A DNA stretch of 52,732 bases, taken from assembly GCA_032718475.1 (NCBI GenBank), contig JAUCBJ010008983.1, positions 1-52,732 on the forward strand, given 5' to 3'. The position numbers and the translations under genes were made by a program. Of the stretch, positions 32,287 to 43,750 are shown one piece after another (positions within the stretch are counted from its first letter, which is position 1; the number at the start of each line of letters is the position of its first letter). This DNA comes from Nemertoderma westbladi (Eukaryota > Xenacoelomorpha > Nemertodermatida > Nemertodermatidae). Under the pieces are notes generated by a model, which made no database searches, was not told where the DNA came from, and saw only the letters and a list, made by a program, of their open reading frames with translations.

Positions 32287-32531
32287 GCTCCTCCGTCAAA
32301 CATTGAAGCGGAGTTTAGCTACAAAGAGACTTGTAGTAGTTGGCAAGCAATGCTACACGCTTCCACCCACACCGCCGCTACCTACGGACGGTAACAGAGC
32401 CACCCCAGTAGGGGTCTGTGGTTTCTGTCTGGGAGACGAACGCAGCAACAGAAGTAGCGCCTCAGAGCGGCTCATTAGTTGTGTGGACTGTGGGAACAGC
32501 GGCCATCCCAGTTGTCTTAACTACCCCCCAG
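32287..32531 (+). CDS. KAT6: KAT6-like, exon encoding the end of the H15-like domain and PHD finger 1
   Basis: Begins after acceptor AATGATTTTAG with G completing an arginine codon. LLRQTLKRSLATKRLVVVGK then QCYTL ends the winged helix, closely resembling the LRLAIKRAIGHGRLLKDG stretch of human KAT6A. After a short linker, VCGFCLGDERSNR...LISCVDCGNSGHPSCL is the first half of PHD finger 1, with zinc ligands C-x2-C, C-x2-C and H-x2-C. KAT6 and DPF proteins share this finger, which with PHD2 reads acylated histone H3 tails. The preceding winged helix favours KAT6 over DPF. The exon ends after CCCCCAG (phase 1) with donor GTATGT. The second half of PHD1 was not found in the window. Confidence 0.8.
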
Positions 32532-32972
32532 GTATGTCAGGGTTAGGGTTTTATCTCAGCTATCACTTTAGAATTATCTCACCTTGCTACCAGGAATTGA
32601 ATGTATATAAATAAACCTAAACCGGCCATAAAATATTAGCCTTTCCATTCCAATATTCAGATATAACACAATTAATAATTGAAATTATTATAATTATATC
32701 GCAACTACAATTAAATAGCATCAAATAACATAATAAAGAAATATTGTTAAATTAAAAAGTGAATTATTGCCATGCAAAAACACTTTTGAAATGAAGTATT
32801 AAAAAAACTATTATTATAATAAACATAATAAATTATTAATTCTTGCTAAAAATATTGGTTATAATAAATGCTCTAAATAATTACTTTTATATTAATTTAA
32901 ATAAAATGATACGTGAACGCACAGAATGTACGTGGAAGGTGGGCAATTCGGTACCATTAATTATTGGATTCG
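32532..32972. other. AT-rich intron or intergenic sequence
   Basis: After the PHD1 donor I find no further KAT6 exon. Long A/T runs, no gene. Confidence 0.5.
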
Positions 32973-33113
32973 GGACCGAATTGTCCGTGACGGAACTGTC
33001 CGAGACCGAAATGTCCGGGATCGAACTGTCCGGGTCCGAACTGTCCGAGACCGAAATGTCCGGGATCGAACTGTCCGGGTCCGAACTGTCCGAGACCGAA
33101 CTGTACGGATACT
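32973..33113. repeat. 15-bp minisatellite (GACCGAACTGTCCGG-type)
   Basis: About nine tandem 15-bp units with alternating A/C and G/T changes in a 30-45 bp higher-order pattern. The unit length is a multiple of three, so all frames stay open and translate as five-residue repeats. That explains the two overlapping open frames at 32843-33345 without invoking a gene. Confidence 0.85.
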
Positions 33114-35212
33114 GATTTATTTCTCTATCGATACTGTTTTATTTACTTCTTCCCAATTACTGTACATAATTTGTATTAACTATTTAAAGATTCACGCTGT
33201 TTGTGGTGTAAATAGTACTCGGATCAGCAGGTGTCACCACATGAAACTCCTTAATAGCACGAAACTACAAAATATTATAAATTTTCTTTTTTTTTTGAGA
33301 AAATTTCATCAATTTCCGAAAACATTTATCTTTCAATCCATTTAAATCCACGCAAATAAATTTGGACCGTTTGCAATTCGGTCCTCATAATATTCTGATT
33401 TGGGGCCCAATTGTCCTATACAACAGTACCGGTATGCGAACAATTTGGTTCCATTAAGTTTTGGTACCGAATTTTCCACAACCCACACGGGGTTTTGAAT
33501 TAAATCAATGAATTAAATCAAAACCAAACTGATTAATTAATAGGAAATAACGTTTATCGTTTTAATCTCTCGACCTTGTGGAAGACATTAACACCTTCGA
33601 CTCAAAAACACAGGCGCTTCACTTGGTTGTTAGCATTGCACTTGGAGTAAAGAAACATTTATCATAATATTTCCAAGTAAGTTTAGGAGGTTGAGGAATT
33701 CTTCTGTTATACAAAACCCAATCGTAGCATCAAACTGGACCAGTCTACCGAAAAAAACAACTACAAAAACTGTAATAATATACAAGTAGATATTACTACC
33801 GGGTATATATATATATATTTACTTTATACGTCACACAAATAATATAATAGAATATAATTACTTATTAGTTTTAGAAATATCATAATACTATGACGTAAAC
33901 TATTGACATACCTATATAGCCAACGATAATTTACCAAAACAAAGCGACATACACTTTAATTAACTAACTTAGTTTTGGTATACCACCAGCGCCAATATCA
34001 ACTATTATTATATTAGTTTGTTACACTACAATAATTATTACAAATGCTACAATATTAATGCAATATAGTTTAATAACTAAATATAAAATCTACCTAATTT
34101 ATAACTTTGGAAGAACAAATGACGGAGTGAAGATGATTAAAGCATATAATATATATAATTATAACGAATAAATAGTCATTAAAATGGCAATTAGTATTTA
34201 ATAATAAGAAATAAATTGTATTAAATACAATTTATTGATTCTCCGAGTGTGACGTGGTTGTAGTAGTACCGGTACTCACTCAACCTGTAATATGTCTTGA
34301 GGTTTCAATTATAAAAACAAGTTATTATTCTTCATTTAAGTGAACTACTTCACTAAGTTAAATTCACAAATACACATAGAACAAAAATTACCTATCTGAC
34401 CCAATATCAATTAAAAATAGCATAAAAAGTATACGGATGAAGAGGCGCATAACCTGATCAGAATCAACTAAAAAATATATCAATGAACCAAATAATAAAT
34501 GTATATCAAACAAGTCTGTATCTGCTCTGCCCCATTCATCCGCCTTAATTAAACAATAATATGATATCGTGGAGTTCAAATAAAGTGATAATTAACTTTA
34601 TGTCAATGCCCCCTTTATTTAACTTGTGATAAATATTTTATGTATGCTATATAGTATATAGCATACATATAATATTTATCTATAGTATATATATATACCG
34701 TAGTACCATATACTAGGTATCATATATACTATTATAAATACATACTACATAGTTTAAAACATAACATATAGACTATAGACATTGATGTGTGTTAATGAAA
34801 GGCAGAACGCAAAATTATCTTTGACATCAAATTTATATAATGTCATTACCACGGAATACCGTTACAACCAAACTTTTATTCATGTGTCGTTTGCTGAAAA
34901 TACCATAGAATAAACTGTATGGAGCTAAACAACAATCACAAATATATACTGTCAAATGTTTATATTAAGTCGAAAGCAAGTCAATTAATATTTATTCTGC
35001 AACAATGCTCATTATATACCCACATTTGATGTCAAAATATAATCGTGTGTTATGGCTTTCATGCGAAACCAAAATTGTGCTTTCAATTTCAATTACACCG
35101 AGTCTTTGATGAGTTATTAAAAAATAAAACATTTTTTATCATTTTTATAAACAAACACCCTGTATATACATACACTATTGATAGTGTATTTATCTGGGTT
35201 GCCCCACATAAT
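33114..35212. other. AT-rich spacer
   Basis: Degenerate AATTCGGT/ACCGAATT sequence recurs near 33370-33470. Otherwise AT repeats and no coding signal. Confidence 0.5.
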
Positions 35213-35218
35213 TTTATT
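35213..35218 (-). promoter_or_regulatory. Possible polyadenylation signal of the RasGAP gene
   Basis: AATAAA on the minus strand, about 110 bases past the RasGAP stop codon. Chance occurrence is possible in AT-rich DNA. Confidence 0.4.
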
Positions 35219-35329
35219 GATTATTATTATTGCAAAGTTAACAAAACTGTGAGCTGACTGACCCCCCAGCACATCCCTCCTCCCAGATACAATCATGATA
35301 TCGCGGGTTTACTTTCAGTTGGTAATCAA

Positions 35330-38299
35330 TCATCTGGTATCCTGTTGATATCTTTCCTTCAATGAGTTTAATGCCGTCAGTAGTTGCTGGTTGGTAGATG
35401 TCAGAGACTGTATTCGGCGCTCCTGTGCCTCAATAATACGTTGCCGTCGGTCCAATATTAGACTCATCTCTGTTGCTTCTTGTTTAAATTGTATCTCCCT
35501 GGCAACCGATTCATCTAATTTGGTCTGAAGCTCCAATGTTGGACTTGTTGTCTCTTCTTGTTGTCTCAATGAATCTTCCATTTGGATAATCTTGATTCTG
35601 GATTTTTGTAGTTCGTTTTGTAGTTTTTCTAACTCAACTATGTAGTATTGCTCTATGTTAAATGCACTGCTTTCATTATGAGGTGATTGTTCTGTAACTG
35701 CACGAACTGGGGCTGAATCAATGGAGAAACTGCGCTCCTTGACATCCCTATCAGAAAGCTTCCCAGGCTTCCCAGGTTCTTGAATCTCTTTGCCAATAAC
35801 CTGTGATGTTGAAATTAAATGAGACAATTTTCCATCATCAAAGGCTCTCGTTTGATGTCGATTGTGGCGCAAAGGCAAGGAGTGTAATGCAGAAGATGTG
35901 TAACTGTAACTATTGGGTGTTGGTCCTGACTTTTGATCATCACTATTTTGACAGCTGCGAAATTCCAGAGTACTAGTGAGAGATTTATATTGTTGACCTG
36001 ATGCGGCCATGGATGAAAGGTTACTAATGCCACGGTCTAATGTAGCAGTGAAGGTTGGATTATGAAATTCAACTGCTGCACTGCTAGATGTAGTACAGGG
36101 ATGTGTGGCTTCACCTGGTGATTCTACGGGGGTGGATATTGCATCAACGGGAACTGGTAGACTGTTCGAGAATTGCCATTTGTTTAAATTATACCGTGAT
36201 AGGTCAGACTGATTGCCTGTCGCTGTTAGTTGCGGTTTATAGGTTTCCATGAGGATGTTGACTGATCGTGCTATTTCTTGTTCACTTGCTGCTATGTTAT
36301 CCAGCACTTGATCGAACTGTTTATTATTACTATGTGGTTCAGATGTGCTGTAAGGATCAACTCTACTGCTGTTGAGTAAAGATTCCAACTTTAGTGATTT
36401 ACGTGGTAATGTGGAAGTCTCACTGCTTGGAGTAAGACTTTCAGCTCTTGCCAGGGGTGCATTGTATGCTAATGAACCACATGCGCTCCTAGCACGATCA
36501 ACACTCGGGCTTCGTGCTGCAGACCCTTCGCGTATGAGCCATGGGTTATCCTGAGAGTAAATCGTGCTTCTAGAACCTGGTCTGCTGAGAAAATGTGTCA
36601 CTGCATGGTCTGTTGCACCGATATTAGGCGAGGGAAGGCGTCCTTGAGTCATAGTACTCTCATTGTATTGGTTGCTGGTGGGGGTTCCATTAAATGAGGG
36701 TGATAGTCTCATTGCTGCAGCACTACTTCCACATTCATACAAAGATTTACTAGCTGGGGACTTGTTCCTAGTCTTAGTTGAAGATCGACTGGGTGGGGTT
36801 GTTATGGGACCCATTGGGTCATCAACACGCATTGGAGGGAAGTGATCATTGTATGATTTGTTGATATTCTCAACTATTGCTCCCAGGGGATGTAATTGGG
36901 AAGTATCTTCTGGGCGGGTATTTGAGAGATATTGTTTGAGGAGAGTGTGTAAGAGGGCCAATTCTTTACTAATATCAATCTGATTGTCTTGATTAACTAC
37001 TGGTACTGGTTGCCCTAATTCACCAGGAATCGGTGATGATATATCAATAAGGAAATTTCTCATTGTTTCCATTTCTTGTTCAACAAATTCATTCATAAAC
37101 TCCATATAATCTTCTTTACTACCAAACTTTGTGAAGTTAGCCAGATTTTGGATGGTCTTAGCTACTAACGTTAAAGTCCTCCTCATTTTTTCATCTGGAT
37201 ACTCATGCACTAGTTCAAACATCGACGGTGACATTATTGCTGGACATAAGAACCGCAAGAATATTGATCCAGACACAATATTGTCTGAGAAACAACTTGG
37301 TTGATGGATGAGCAATTCACCACGTAGTTTGGCAAATATGATACGGAGGTTTGGAGGAAAAGCAGTGGCCGAATTAACAATGCTATGCCAAACCATTTGG
37401 CAATAACCATTTAAGTTTGTCTGGTTAATTATCAAAGTTTGACTTGTTGACAGGCGGCTGGGGTCGACCTCACAGTCATCTTTTGTTTCATAGATTTTCT
37501 TAATAAATTCCGATAGTGTGTTTTGCAGGTATCGTGTGCCACACAATTTCATGAATGCTTCCATGGATTTAGTTGCCATAGTGTTGCTTCGAAGCACCAG
37601 GTTTTCATTGTCTAAACCTTTTACTTCATTCGCAATTATCTGACTAAGAAAGTCTGTCGCTTTATTTTCTGCTTGGAGGATGTAAATTAATGAAGATGCA
37701 ATATCATTTTTCTGTTTCACAGTCACACAAGGCTCTAGGATGTAGCATAACTTATTGGAGTTTTCTTTGACAAAATCTAGCAGACTAGAGTAACATGTTA
37801 GAGGTAGTATGTTTATGCTTTGGAAATATGCTTTAACTCGTACAGAAGGAATATCACGACTTGAGAAAACTGTACCTGGTAGTGATATAGTCCTGGGAGA
37901 TGTTTGCAAAGTGTACCATTTTTCTACAGGTGTAGATGAAACAGTTGGTACATTAACAATAACTTCACCAATGTAAGAGCTTCGCTTTTTCTCTTTCTTC
38001 TTCTTTTTATCAGAAAGGTCCCTGTAAACAATTATTGTGATTGTAGATATTTGACTCAGCTTGTGGAATTCAAAGTTTTCACCCCAGAATAACATATCGC
38101 AATACATCTTGGATGACGTTCTTGTGTAAAGTCTTGCATCCAGGTATATCTCACAGTAATACAGGCGTTTTCTTGGAACACCTTTACCTTCGAGGATCCA
38201 AAGTAAAAGGTTGTTATCATTGTGACACAACGCTGATTGTTCTGGGAAAGTTTCTCGTCTTGAAGATCTTGAAGGTCGCGAAATATGATCCATGCGCAT
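35330..38299 (-). CDS. SynGAP/DAB2IP/RASAL2-family Ras GTPase-activating protein, intronless
   Basis: A 989-residue uninterrupted protein. A C2 domain covers about residues 30-135 (LLLWILEGKGVPRKRLYYCE, then FWGENFEFHKL and a lysine-rich loop). The RasGAP domain covers about 190-430, with the arginine finger R237 in VLRSNTMATK and the signature FLRFLCPAIMSP at 347-358. A long Ser/Pro-rich region follows. A C-terminal coiled coil (about 870-985) contains RQRIIEAQERRIQSL, characteristic of this subfamily. The family accelerates GTP hydrolysis on Ras/Rap at membranes and synapse-like sites. The N-terminal PH domain is absent from this frame. The frame extends upstream about 20 codons to a possible acceptor (minus-strand AAGCTTAG, near 38361), so this may be a huge last exon. 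It may instead be a retrocopy starting at this ATG. Related genes usually have many introns here. Confidence 0.88.
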   Translation of the reverse strand: MRMDHISRPSRSSRRETFPEQSALCHNDNNLLLWILEGKGVPRKRLYYCEIYLDARLYTRTSSKMYCDMLFWGENFEFHKLSQISTITIIVYRDLSDKKKKKEKKRSSYIGEVIVNVPTVSSTPVEKWYTLQTSPRTISLPGTVFSSRDIPSVRVKAYFQSINILPLTCYSSLLDFVKENSNKLCYILEPCVTVKQKNDIASSLIYILQAENKATDFLSQIIANEVKGLDNENLVLRSNTMATKSMEAFMKLCGTRYLQNTLSEFIKKIYETKDDCEVDPSRLSTSQTLIINQTNLNGYCQMVWHSIVNSATAFPPNLRIIFAKLRGELLIHQPSCFSDNIVSGSIFLRFLCPAIMSPSMFELVHEYPDEKMRRTLTLVAKTIQNLANFTKFGSKEDYMEFMNEFVEQEMETMRNFLIDISSPIPGELGQPVPVVNQDNQIDISKELALLHTLLKQYLSNTRPEDTSQLHPLGAIVENINKSYNDHFPPMRVDDPMGPITTPPSRSSTKTRNKSPASKSLYECGSSAAAMRLSPSFNGTPTSNQYNESTMTQGRLPSPNIGATDHAVTHFLSRPGSRSTIYSQDNPWLIREGSAARSPSVDRARSACGSLAYNAPLARAESLTPSSETSTLPRKSLKLESLLNSSRVDPYSTSEPHSNNKQFDQVLDNIAASEQEIARSVNILMETYKPQLTATGNQSDLSRYNLNKWQFSNSLPVPVDAISTPVESPGEATHPCTTSSSAAVEFHNPTFTATLDRGISNLSSMAASGQQYKSLTSTLEFRSCQNSDDQKSGPTPNSYSYTSSALHSLPLRHNRHQTRAFDDGKLSHLISTSQVIGKEIQEPGKPGKLSDRDVKERSFSIDSAPVRAVTEQSPHNESSAFNIEQYYIVELEKLQNELQKSRIKIIQMEDSLRQQEETTSPTLELQTKLDESVAREIQFKQEATEMSLILDRRQRIIEAQERRIQSLTSTNQQLLTALNSLKERYQQDTR

Positions 38300-38370
38300 G
38301 GCTATACTGCTATATGTGGTTTCATCAGTATGGGGCTTGCACGCACACCAGGTCTAAGCTTTCATGTCAA

Positions 38371-40172
38371 CACTTTTTCAAATAATTAAATGTGTCTTCC
38401 TAGAATTATAGTCAGTTTGTATTTCATCCAGTCTTTGTCAGTTTGATGCAATTTACCAAGCCTATTAATATCCATATTCGATTCAAGTAATTATGGATTA
38501 ATGCATATTAATATAATTACAATAAAAATAGTACATTCATTTCATATTACATTTTATTAATTAGTACCGGTACGTATGTAGGTAAGGTTAGATAGGCCTA
38601 TATTTAATTTCATTCGGGGTGTGCAGCTGTGTTCCAGAACCTTTGCCTCCATCGTCAGTTACCGACTACCGTACCTTAGTACTGCAGTTGTGCAGTACCG
38701 GTACAGTACTTACTGACTTAAAAAGCTGCAAATATGTGTCTGTCTAAGCCTTGGCCTGTCTGCATCTGATGGTGAGATGGGCAACTCCAACACCCCGGGC
38801 AGCCGGGTTCCAATTCCTGAATTCTGACTTGGTTTGGTCAAGGATCTGTGGAGAGCTTGCACAAGCCTGCAAGCTGTTGTGGAGCGCATTTGTGATTTGG
38901 CACATTTAGATGTGGCGCGCAATTGGGTCCTTTACGCTTTGTTTACAGTAGATCGGTAGGGCCTAGTACAATAGTAGTTAAAGTTCGTGCAAGGTGAGAA
39001 AAAATTAGCACAAATAATTTCGCTCGCTCTGCTCCTATATGGAGTAGGTATTGATTATGATTGATATGTATTGGCGCGCCACACGGGTTCTGATTAAAAT
39101 TATGGCGCGCCAGCCATGACATTCAATGCGCGCCAACCATTGAGAGATTAACATTTTAACATGGAAATGCGAGTGTAGCGAACAAGAAGATTTTGCAGAA
39201 ATGTTAACATTAATACAGTAATATTCCGATACCGGTAGTAGGTCAGCCGACTGTTTTTAAATACAGATGTGATTAAATTGCAAGCGTAGCGAGCAAGAAA
39301 ATTTTAACATTTTTGGGTAGGTCAAGCGACTGTTTTTTATCTACAGACTGACAGATGTGATTATGAATTAAATCTGAGTGTAGCGAGCACGGAAAATCTG
39401 CTGAATCGTGGTTTTAAGCTATATTGGTGTGAATAATTGAAAAACCTTTCATACAACTCATTATTAAACTTTGATTATTAAACACATTAAAACTTTGGCC
39501 TGATATTGGCCATGATGATTAAAGTGGATTGGATATGGTACCTTCAATGCTCAAGCTGTTGGTTAGTCCATAATGTGGGTGATAAAATATCACTGTAATC
39601 AAATCTCCCTATTATTAGTTATTTGCATGATGAATAAGAGTATGGCGTAATACAGTAGGAATAATACACAAACGCGAGCGGAGCGAGCGAAAATTTTTCA
39701 AGTAGGCGTAGGCCTAACTCTTTTAAAAATAGGCTCTATTGGCTGACTGGTAGAATTTCAAGTACAGAAGTAGAGTGGCTTGATATGTTGCCAGTGCATT
39801 TTGGGGAATTTCCGGTTTGGGGGGCACTGAAACGCTAAAAAACGCAAGTGTCTAAAACACTTGTCTGGTGGGAAAACACTTAGAAGAAAATTTTTTTCAT
39901 ATTCACTTCTACATATGAATATTCTACATTTCTATATATGAAAAGACTCTGATATTTTTCACTAATTTCTCGGTCTCCTCGGGGAAATAGCGGGTAAAAA
40001 GACGGGAAAAGTTTTCCCAAAACTTGTAAAGATTTTAGATAAACATGGGTTTCTCAATCAATATTTTTATTATACATAACAGCATACAGGCATAATCTGA
40101 GAATAATAATAGAAATACCGGTACGAGTATGAAACAATATAAAGCATACAAATTAATTTTACAATTTTTTTT
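38371..40172. other. Spacer with short dispersed motifs
   Basis: GGCGCGCC or GCGCGCCA palindromes recur at about 38915, 39073, 39103 and 39127. GTAGCGAGCA-like words recur at about 39175, 39283, 39378 and 39670. No gene recognised. Confidence 0.55.
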
Positions 40173-40402
40173 AGGGAAAGGAGCAGGTTACATAGGCAGG
40201 CTTTTCTAACCAAATCAATAAACGGCCACTTTACCGATTGTGGGAAAGGAGCAGGTTGCAGAGGCGGGCTTTTCTAACCAAAACAATAAACGATCACTTT
40301 ACCAAACCCCAAAACAATAAACAGCCACTTTACCAATTGAGGGAAAGGAGCAGGTTACATATGCGGGCTTTTCTAACCCAAACAATAAACGATCACTTTA
40401 AA
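40173..40402 (+). repeat. Tandem copies of the shared repeat module
   Basis: Three copies of GGGAAAGGAGCAGGTT(A/G)CA followed by GGCTTTTCTAACCAAA and CAATAAACG(G/A), at about 40175, 40240 and 40341. A partial AAACAATAAACAGCC copy lies near 40311. The same module occurs at 8650-8712 (minus), 47641-47695 and 51063-51115 (minus). Confidence 0.8.
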
Positions 40403-41384
40403 ATACTAATTGAGGGTAATCATCGGTAGAAAAAAGGTGAATGAAAAAAATTGTAAAACAGTCGGGCACATTACCAATATTGGCATGTTTCCAATATTGG
40501 TAGTTTTACTTCCAAAATTGGCAGCCGTCTGCCAAGCCAATATTGGAAATTTTCTTTGCGGTTGCATTAAATTTTGTGGAAATGCTATTTTTTCACAAGC
40601 TTATTCATATCATAATAAATAAAGCAAAATATTGACCGTGCGGAAATTTTTTTGACCGTGCTGTTAATTTTTTGTGACATAAAATACATTTCGGAACTTC
40701 CAATATTGGAATGAGCTACCAAAATTGGCAGTACAGCAGTATAGTTTAACAATGGTATTGAGTATTGACTGATATATGGATGGCTGGATGGAGCCACTCA
40801 GTATGTGCCATATGCCATACAGCCATAAGCAGATAAGCCATACCATTACCTCTCTACCCTCCAGTATGCAAATTGCCAATTGGGTGTTGTTTCAGCATTC
40901 TCATAGGGTTAATGTTAACAGGTTAAATTAATATTGAAAAATTAGTCCTCGCCCTCCTAAAGGATACTTGATCAACTGGGAAGATTGTGAAAGATGTGAG
41001 AAATGGTACCATACCATTTATGTCAAAAGAAAGGGCGGCATTGCATCCACAGCATCTAACATTTGTGACTTGTGTGTGTATTGATATTGACATTGAAGAG
41101 TGCGAAATATTACAGGATATTGCTCATTTAGAGAGATTATAAAAATAGGTTCCTTCATTATATACTCGGTGTACGTCTAACTATACGTAAAGATCAGAAG
41201 ATATGAAGTTTATATACTCGTTGTATGTCTAACTATATACATAAATATATATGTTTATATATGTTGTCAAGTTGTGCTTTTCTTAAAAAATTATACTTAA
41301 ATTTTGTAATTTCCAATATAGATTGCCCATGTACATATTGAAAAGTATACTGATACGGATCCCCGGCTTTAGATCCTAGAGCAC

Positions 41385-41600
41385 CTTACAGCCTTAGATC
41401 CTGAACGAACTTAGATCTTGGGTAAACTTAGATCCTTCCCATACGAACTTAGATCCTTCCCATACGAACTTAGATCCTTCCCAAACGAACATAGATCCTA
41501 CCCACACGAACTTAGATCCTTCCCATACGAACTTAGATCCTTCCCATACGAACTTAGATCCTTCCCATACGAACTTAGATCCTCAACATACGAATTTAGA
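41385..41600 (+). repeat. 21-bp array (GAACTTAGATCC)
   Basis: Tandem copies of a 21-bp unit built on GAACTTAGATCCTTCCCATAC. The plus frame translates as a seven-residue repeat (ELRSFPY) purely because 21 is divisible by three. Confidence 0.85.
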
Positions 41601-41786
41601 TCCCCTTGCATATATTGCTGTACCGTTTGTTGGTAAGTCACCGATTGCAACTACGTACTTTTGAGTGTATGACAGTATGACTTATTTGCATTAGATCATT
41701 ATAAGTAGTTTTATATGCTTATAATGAAACACAGCTGCACAGTACAATATACACTATAATATCGATAGAACGCGGCCAACGCACAG

Positions 41787-42275
41787 TACACGTGGGATCT
41801 AAGTTCGCTTCCCCTCTTGCATGTGCTAAGGAATTTGTATAAATTGGGATCTAAGTCCACCTAAGATCTAATTGCCCTTTGCTTTCAACGTGGGATCTAA
41901 GTTCGCTTCGCGACTAGCATGATGATTACCAAAGGCTTTTATTAGCATAAATTGGGATCTAAGCTCACCTAGTTAGGATCTAAGTTCACCTAGTTTAGGA
42001 TCCAAGTTCACTTAGTTTAGGATCTAAGTTCACCTAGTTAGGATCTAAGTTTACCTAGTTTAGGATCCAAGTTCACTTAGTTTAGGATCTAAGTTCACCT
42101 AGTTAGGATCTAAGTTCACCTAGTTAGGATCTAAGTTCACCTAGTTTGTAGTTAGGATCTAAGTTCACCAAGTTAGGATCTAAGTTCACCTAGTTAGGAT
42201 CTAAGTTCACCCAGATAGGACCGAAGTTCGGAAAGATCTAAGTTCATCAAAGTCAGGCCTTGCAGGATCTAAGTT
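41787..42275 (-). repeat. Oppositely oriented GGATCTAAGTTC array
   Basis: The same 12-bp core as the array at 41385, in reverse complement, with a different spacer (ACCTAGTTA). Over a dozen copies, most regular between 41955 and 42210. Confidence 0.85.
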
Positions 42276-42491
42276 CGTTTTACCCTACGTACGTACGTAC
42301 GTTCATATTATCATTCATAAATACGGTACGGTAACATTACAAATACAAATTATGAGAATAAGAACAGAATAATGTTTATGAATATGAAAATTGCATGTAA
42401 AACTTCCAAAATTGGCAGTACTACCAATTTCGGCAGTAAAACTGCCAATATTGGTAAACTACCAAAATTGGTAATGTGCCTGACTGTAAAA

Positions 42492-42879
42492 AGCGGTTCA
42501 TAAAATACAAGCGGTAGGTACCGTACCCGCGTACCATATAAATATATCTGTATATATATATATATATAAGCAGATAAGTGTTTTACTGTTTAAGGGACGG
42601 TCAGACGGTCCCCAAAATAACAATACTGCAATATGCAATACCCGCAGTAGTTATTACAGGTACTGCAGCCAACTTGAGTTGTCAGTCAGTCAGTGTGTGT
42701 GTGTGGTCTTCTGAGACTAATCTCTAATGGCTGAATGGAGTGAATGGACTGATGGAAGCTGTTGCCAGGTTGTGTTTATACACCTACACCATTACACTAA
42801 TACTGGAGAACCGGTACAATAAATAACAGTTGACAGTACTGCACAACTGCAGTAATACTGCAGTTGTTAAAAATTCAGT
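42492..42879. other. Low-complexity spacer
   Basis: Short TA, GT and CAGTACTGCAG-type repeats. No gene. Confidence 0.5.
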
Positions 42880-43750
42880 CAGTTAGGGACCATCCTTATT
42901 TAAGCAATAAAAATTATTGCTTAAATAAGGAATGTTGAAAATCCGCTAATTTTTTCCTTGCTTAAATAAGCAATTTTTTATTTTTCAAATCACAAAATCT
43001 CAATTTAAAAATCAGAAAAATTTTTCGCGCAGGATATTATTTGTTGAAAAGAAAGAGCGAAAAATTCTGCATAAAATGGTGAAATCGCAAAAAAATCTAT
43101 CTGTGCGTTCTCAAATTATTCCATTTTAAAATTTTTAAAATTATATGCCTTGCTTAATTAAGCAATATCTTTCAAAATGACAAATGTTGCTTAAATAAGG
43201 AATATGTGTAGCGCTATTCAATTTTCTTGCTTATTTAAGCAATTTCATAAAAAAATACAAACAAATAATTTAATCTCTCCTAACCTAAAAATTGCAATTA
43301 TGTGTACTGTGGCAGTGTGGGGCGAGCCATGAAGTAAAGTGAGCCTTAGCATTGGAGTATTATGAATTAATCACTTCAGTACTGTACAGTACTGAAGTAT
43401 GCCAACATCATGTCAAAACTACAACAATACTACTACGCTCTCCAATTTTTGTAAATTAAAAAATTATTTAATCGCAGGGAAATTATATGTATAGGAAGGG
43501 AAACACAGTGATGAAATATACTGCACAAGTTGGTGGTTGGTATTGGAGCGACTCTCAGAAAGTGAAAAGTTTGAAAGTGAAAACAATCAATCTGACTCAC
43601 CCTCAAAAAGTTGTGAATGCCAGGTATTTTGCATTCTAGGCCTACATGTACCGTACTACTGTACTAAGTCGTCTATAGATGCCTACAGCTCTCCAGCAAT
43701 GGCAGCTAATTAGTGTACCGGTAATGGTTACAGTAACGGTAATGGTAACA

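Larger units (their letters stand above)
40459..42486. mobile_element. TIR element with CAGTC ends and CCAATATTGG arms
   Basis: Starts CAGTCGGGCACATTACCAAT and ends with the complement of CAGTCAGGCACATTACC. Direct repeat TAAAA flanks both sides (40454-40458 and 42487-42491). Both arms contain short CCAATATTGG/CCAAAATTGG palindromes. The middle holds two oppositely oriented arrays (41385-41600 and 41787-42275). No transposase. Superfamily unresolved: the 5-bp duplication is uncommon among DNA transposons. Confidence 0.72.

Noticed and set aside
32287-32531. DPF (BAF45-type) gene instead of KAT6
   Set aside because: The PHD half alone would allow it. DPF proteins lack the H15-like winged helix encoded just upstream in matching phase.
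32270-32614. Single-exon PHD protein starting at the ATG at 32270
   Set aside because: That ATG lies in the intron before acceptor AATGATTTTAG. The protein reads continuously from the previous exon by phase, and a donor follows at 32532.
32843-33345. Two overlapping open frames around the 15-bp minisatellite
   Set aside because: The frames are open only because the unit is a multiple of three. The flanks are AT-rich with no start context or splice support.
41385-42275. CRISPR-like array (regular repeats with spacers)
   Set aside because: Spacers are themselves repeated, arrays occur in both orientations, the context is a eukaryotic transposon, and there are no cas genes.
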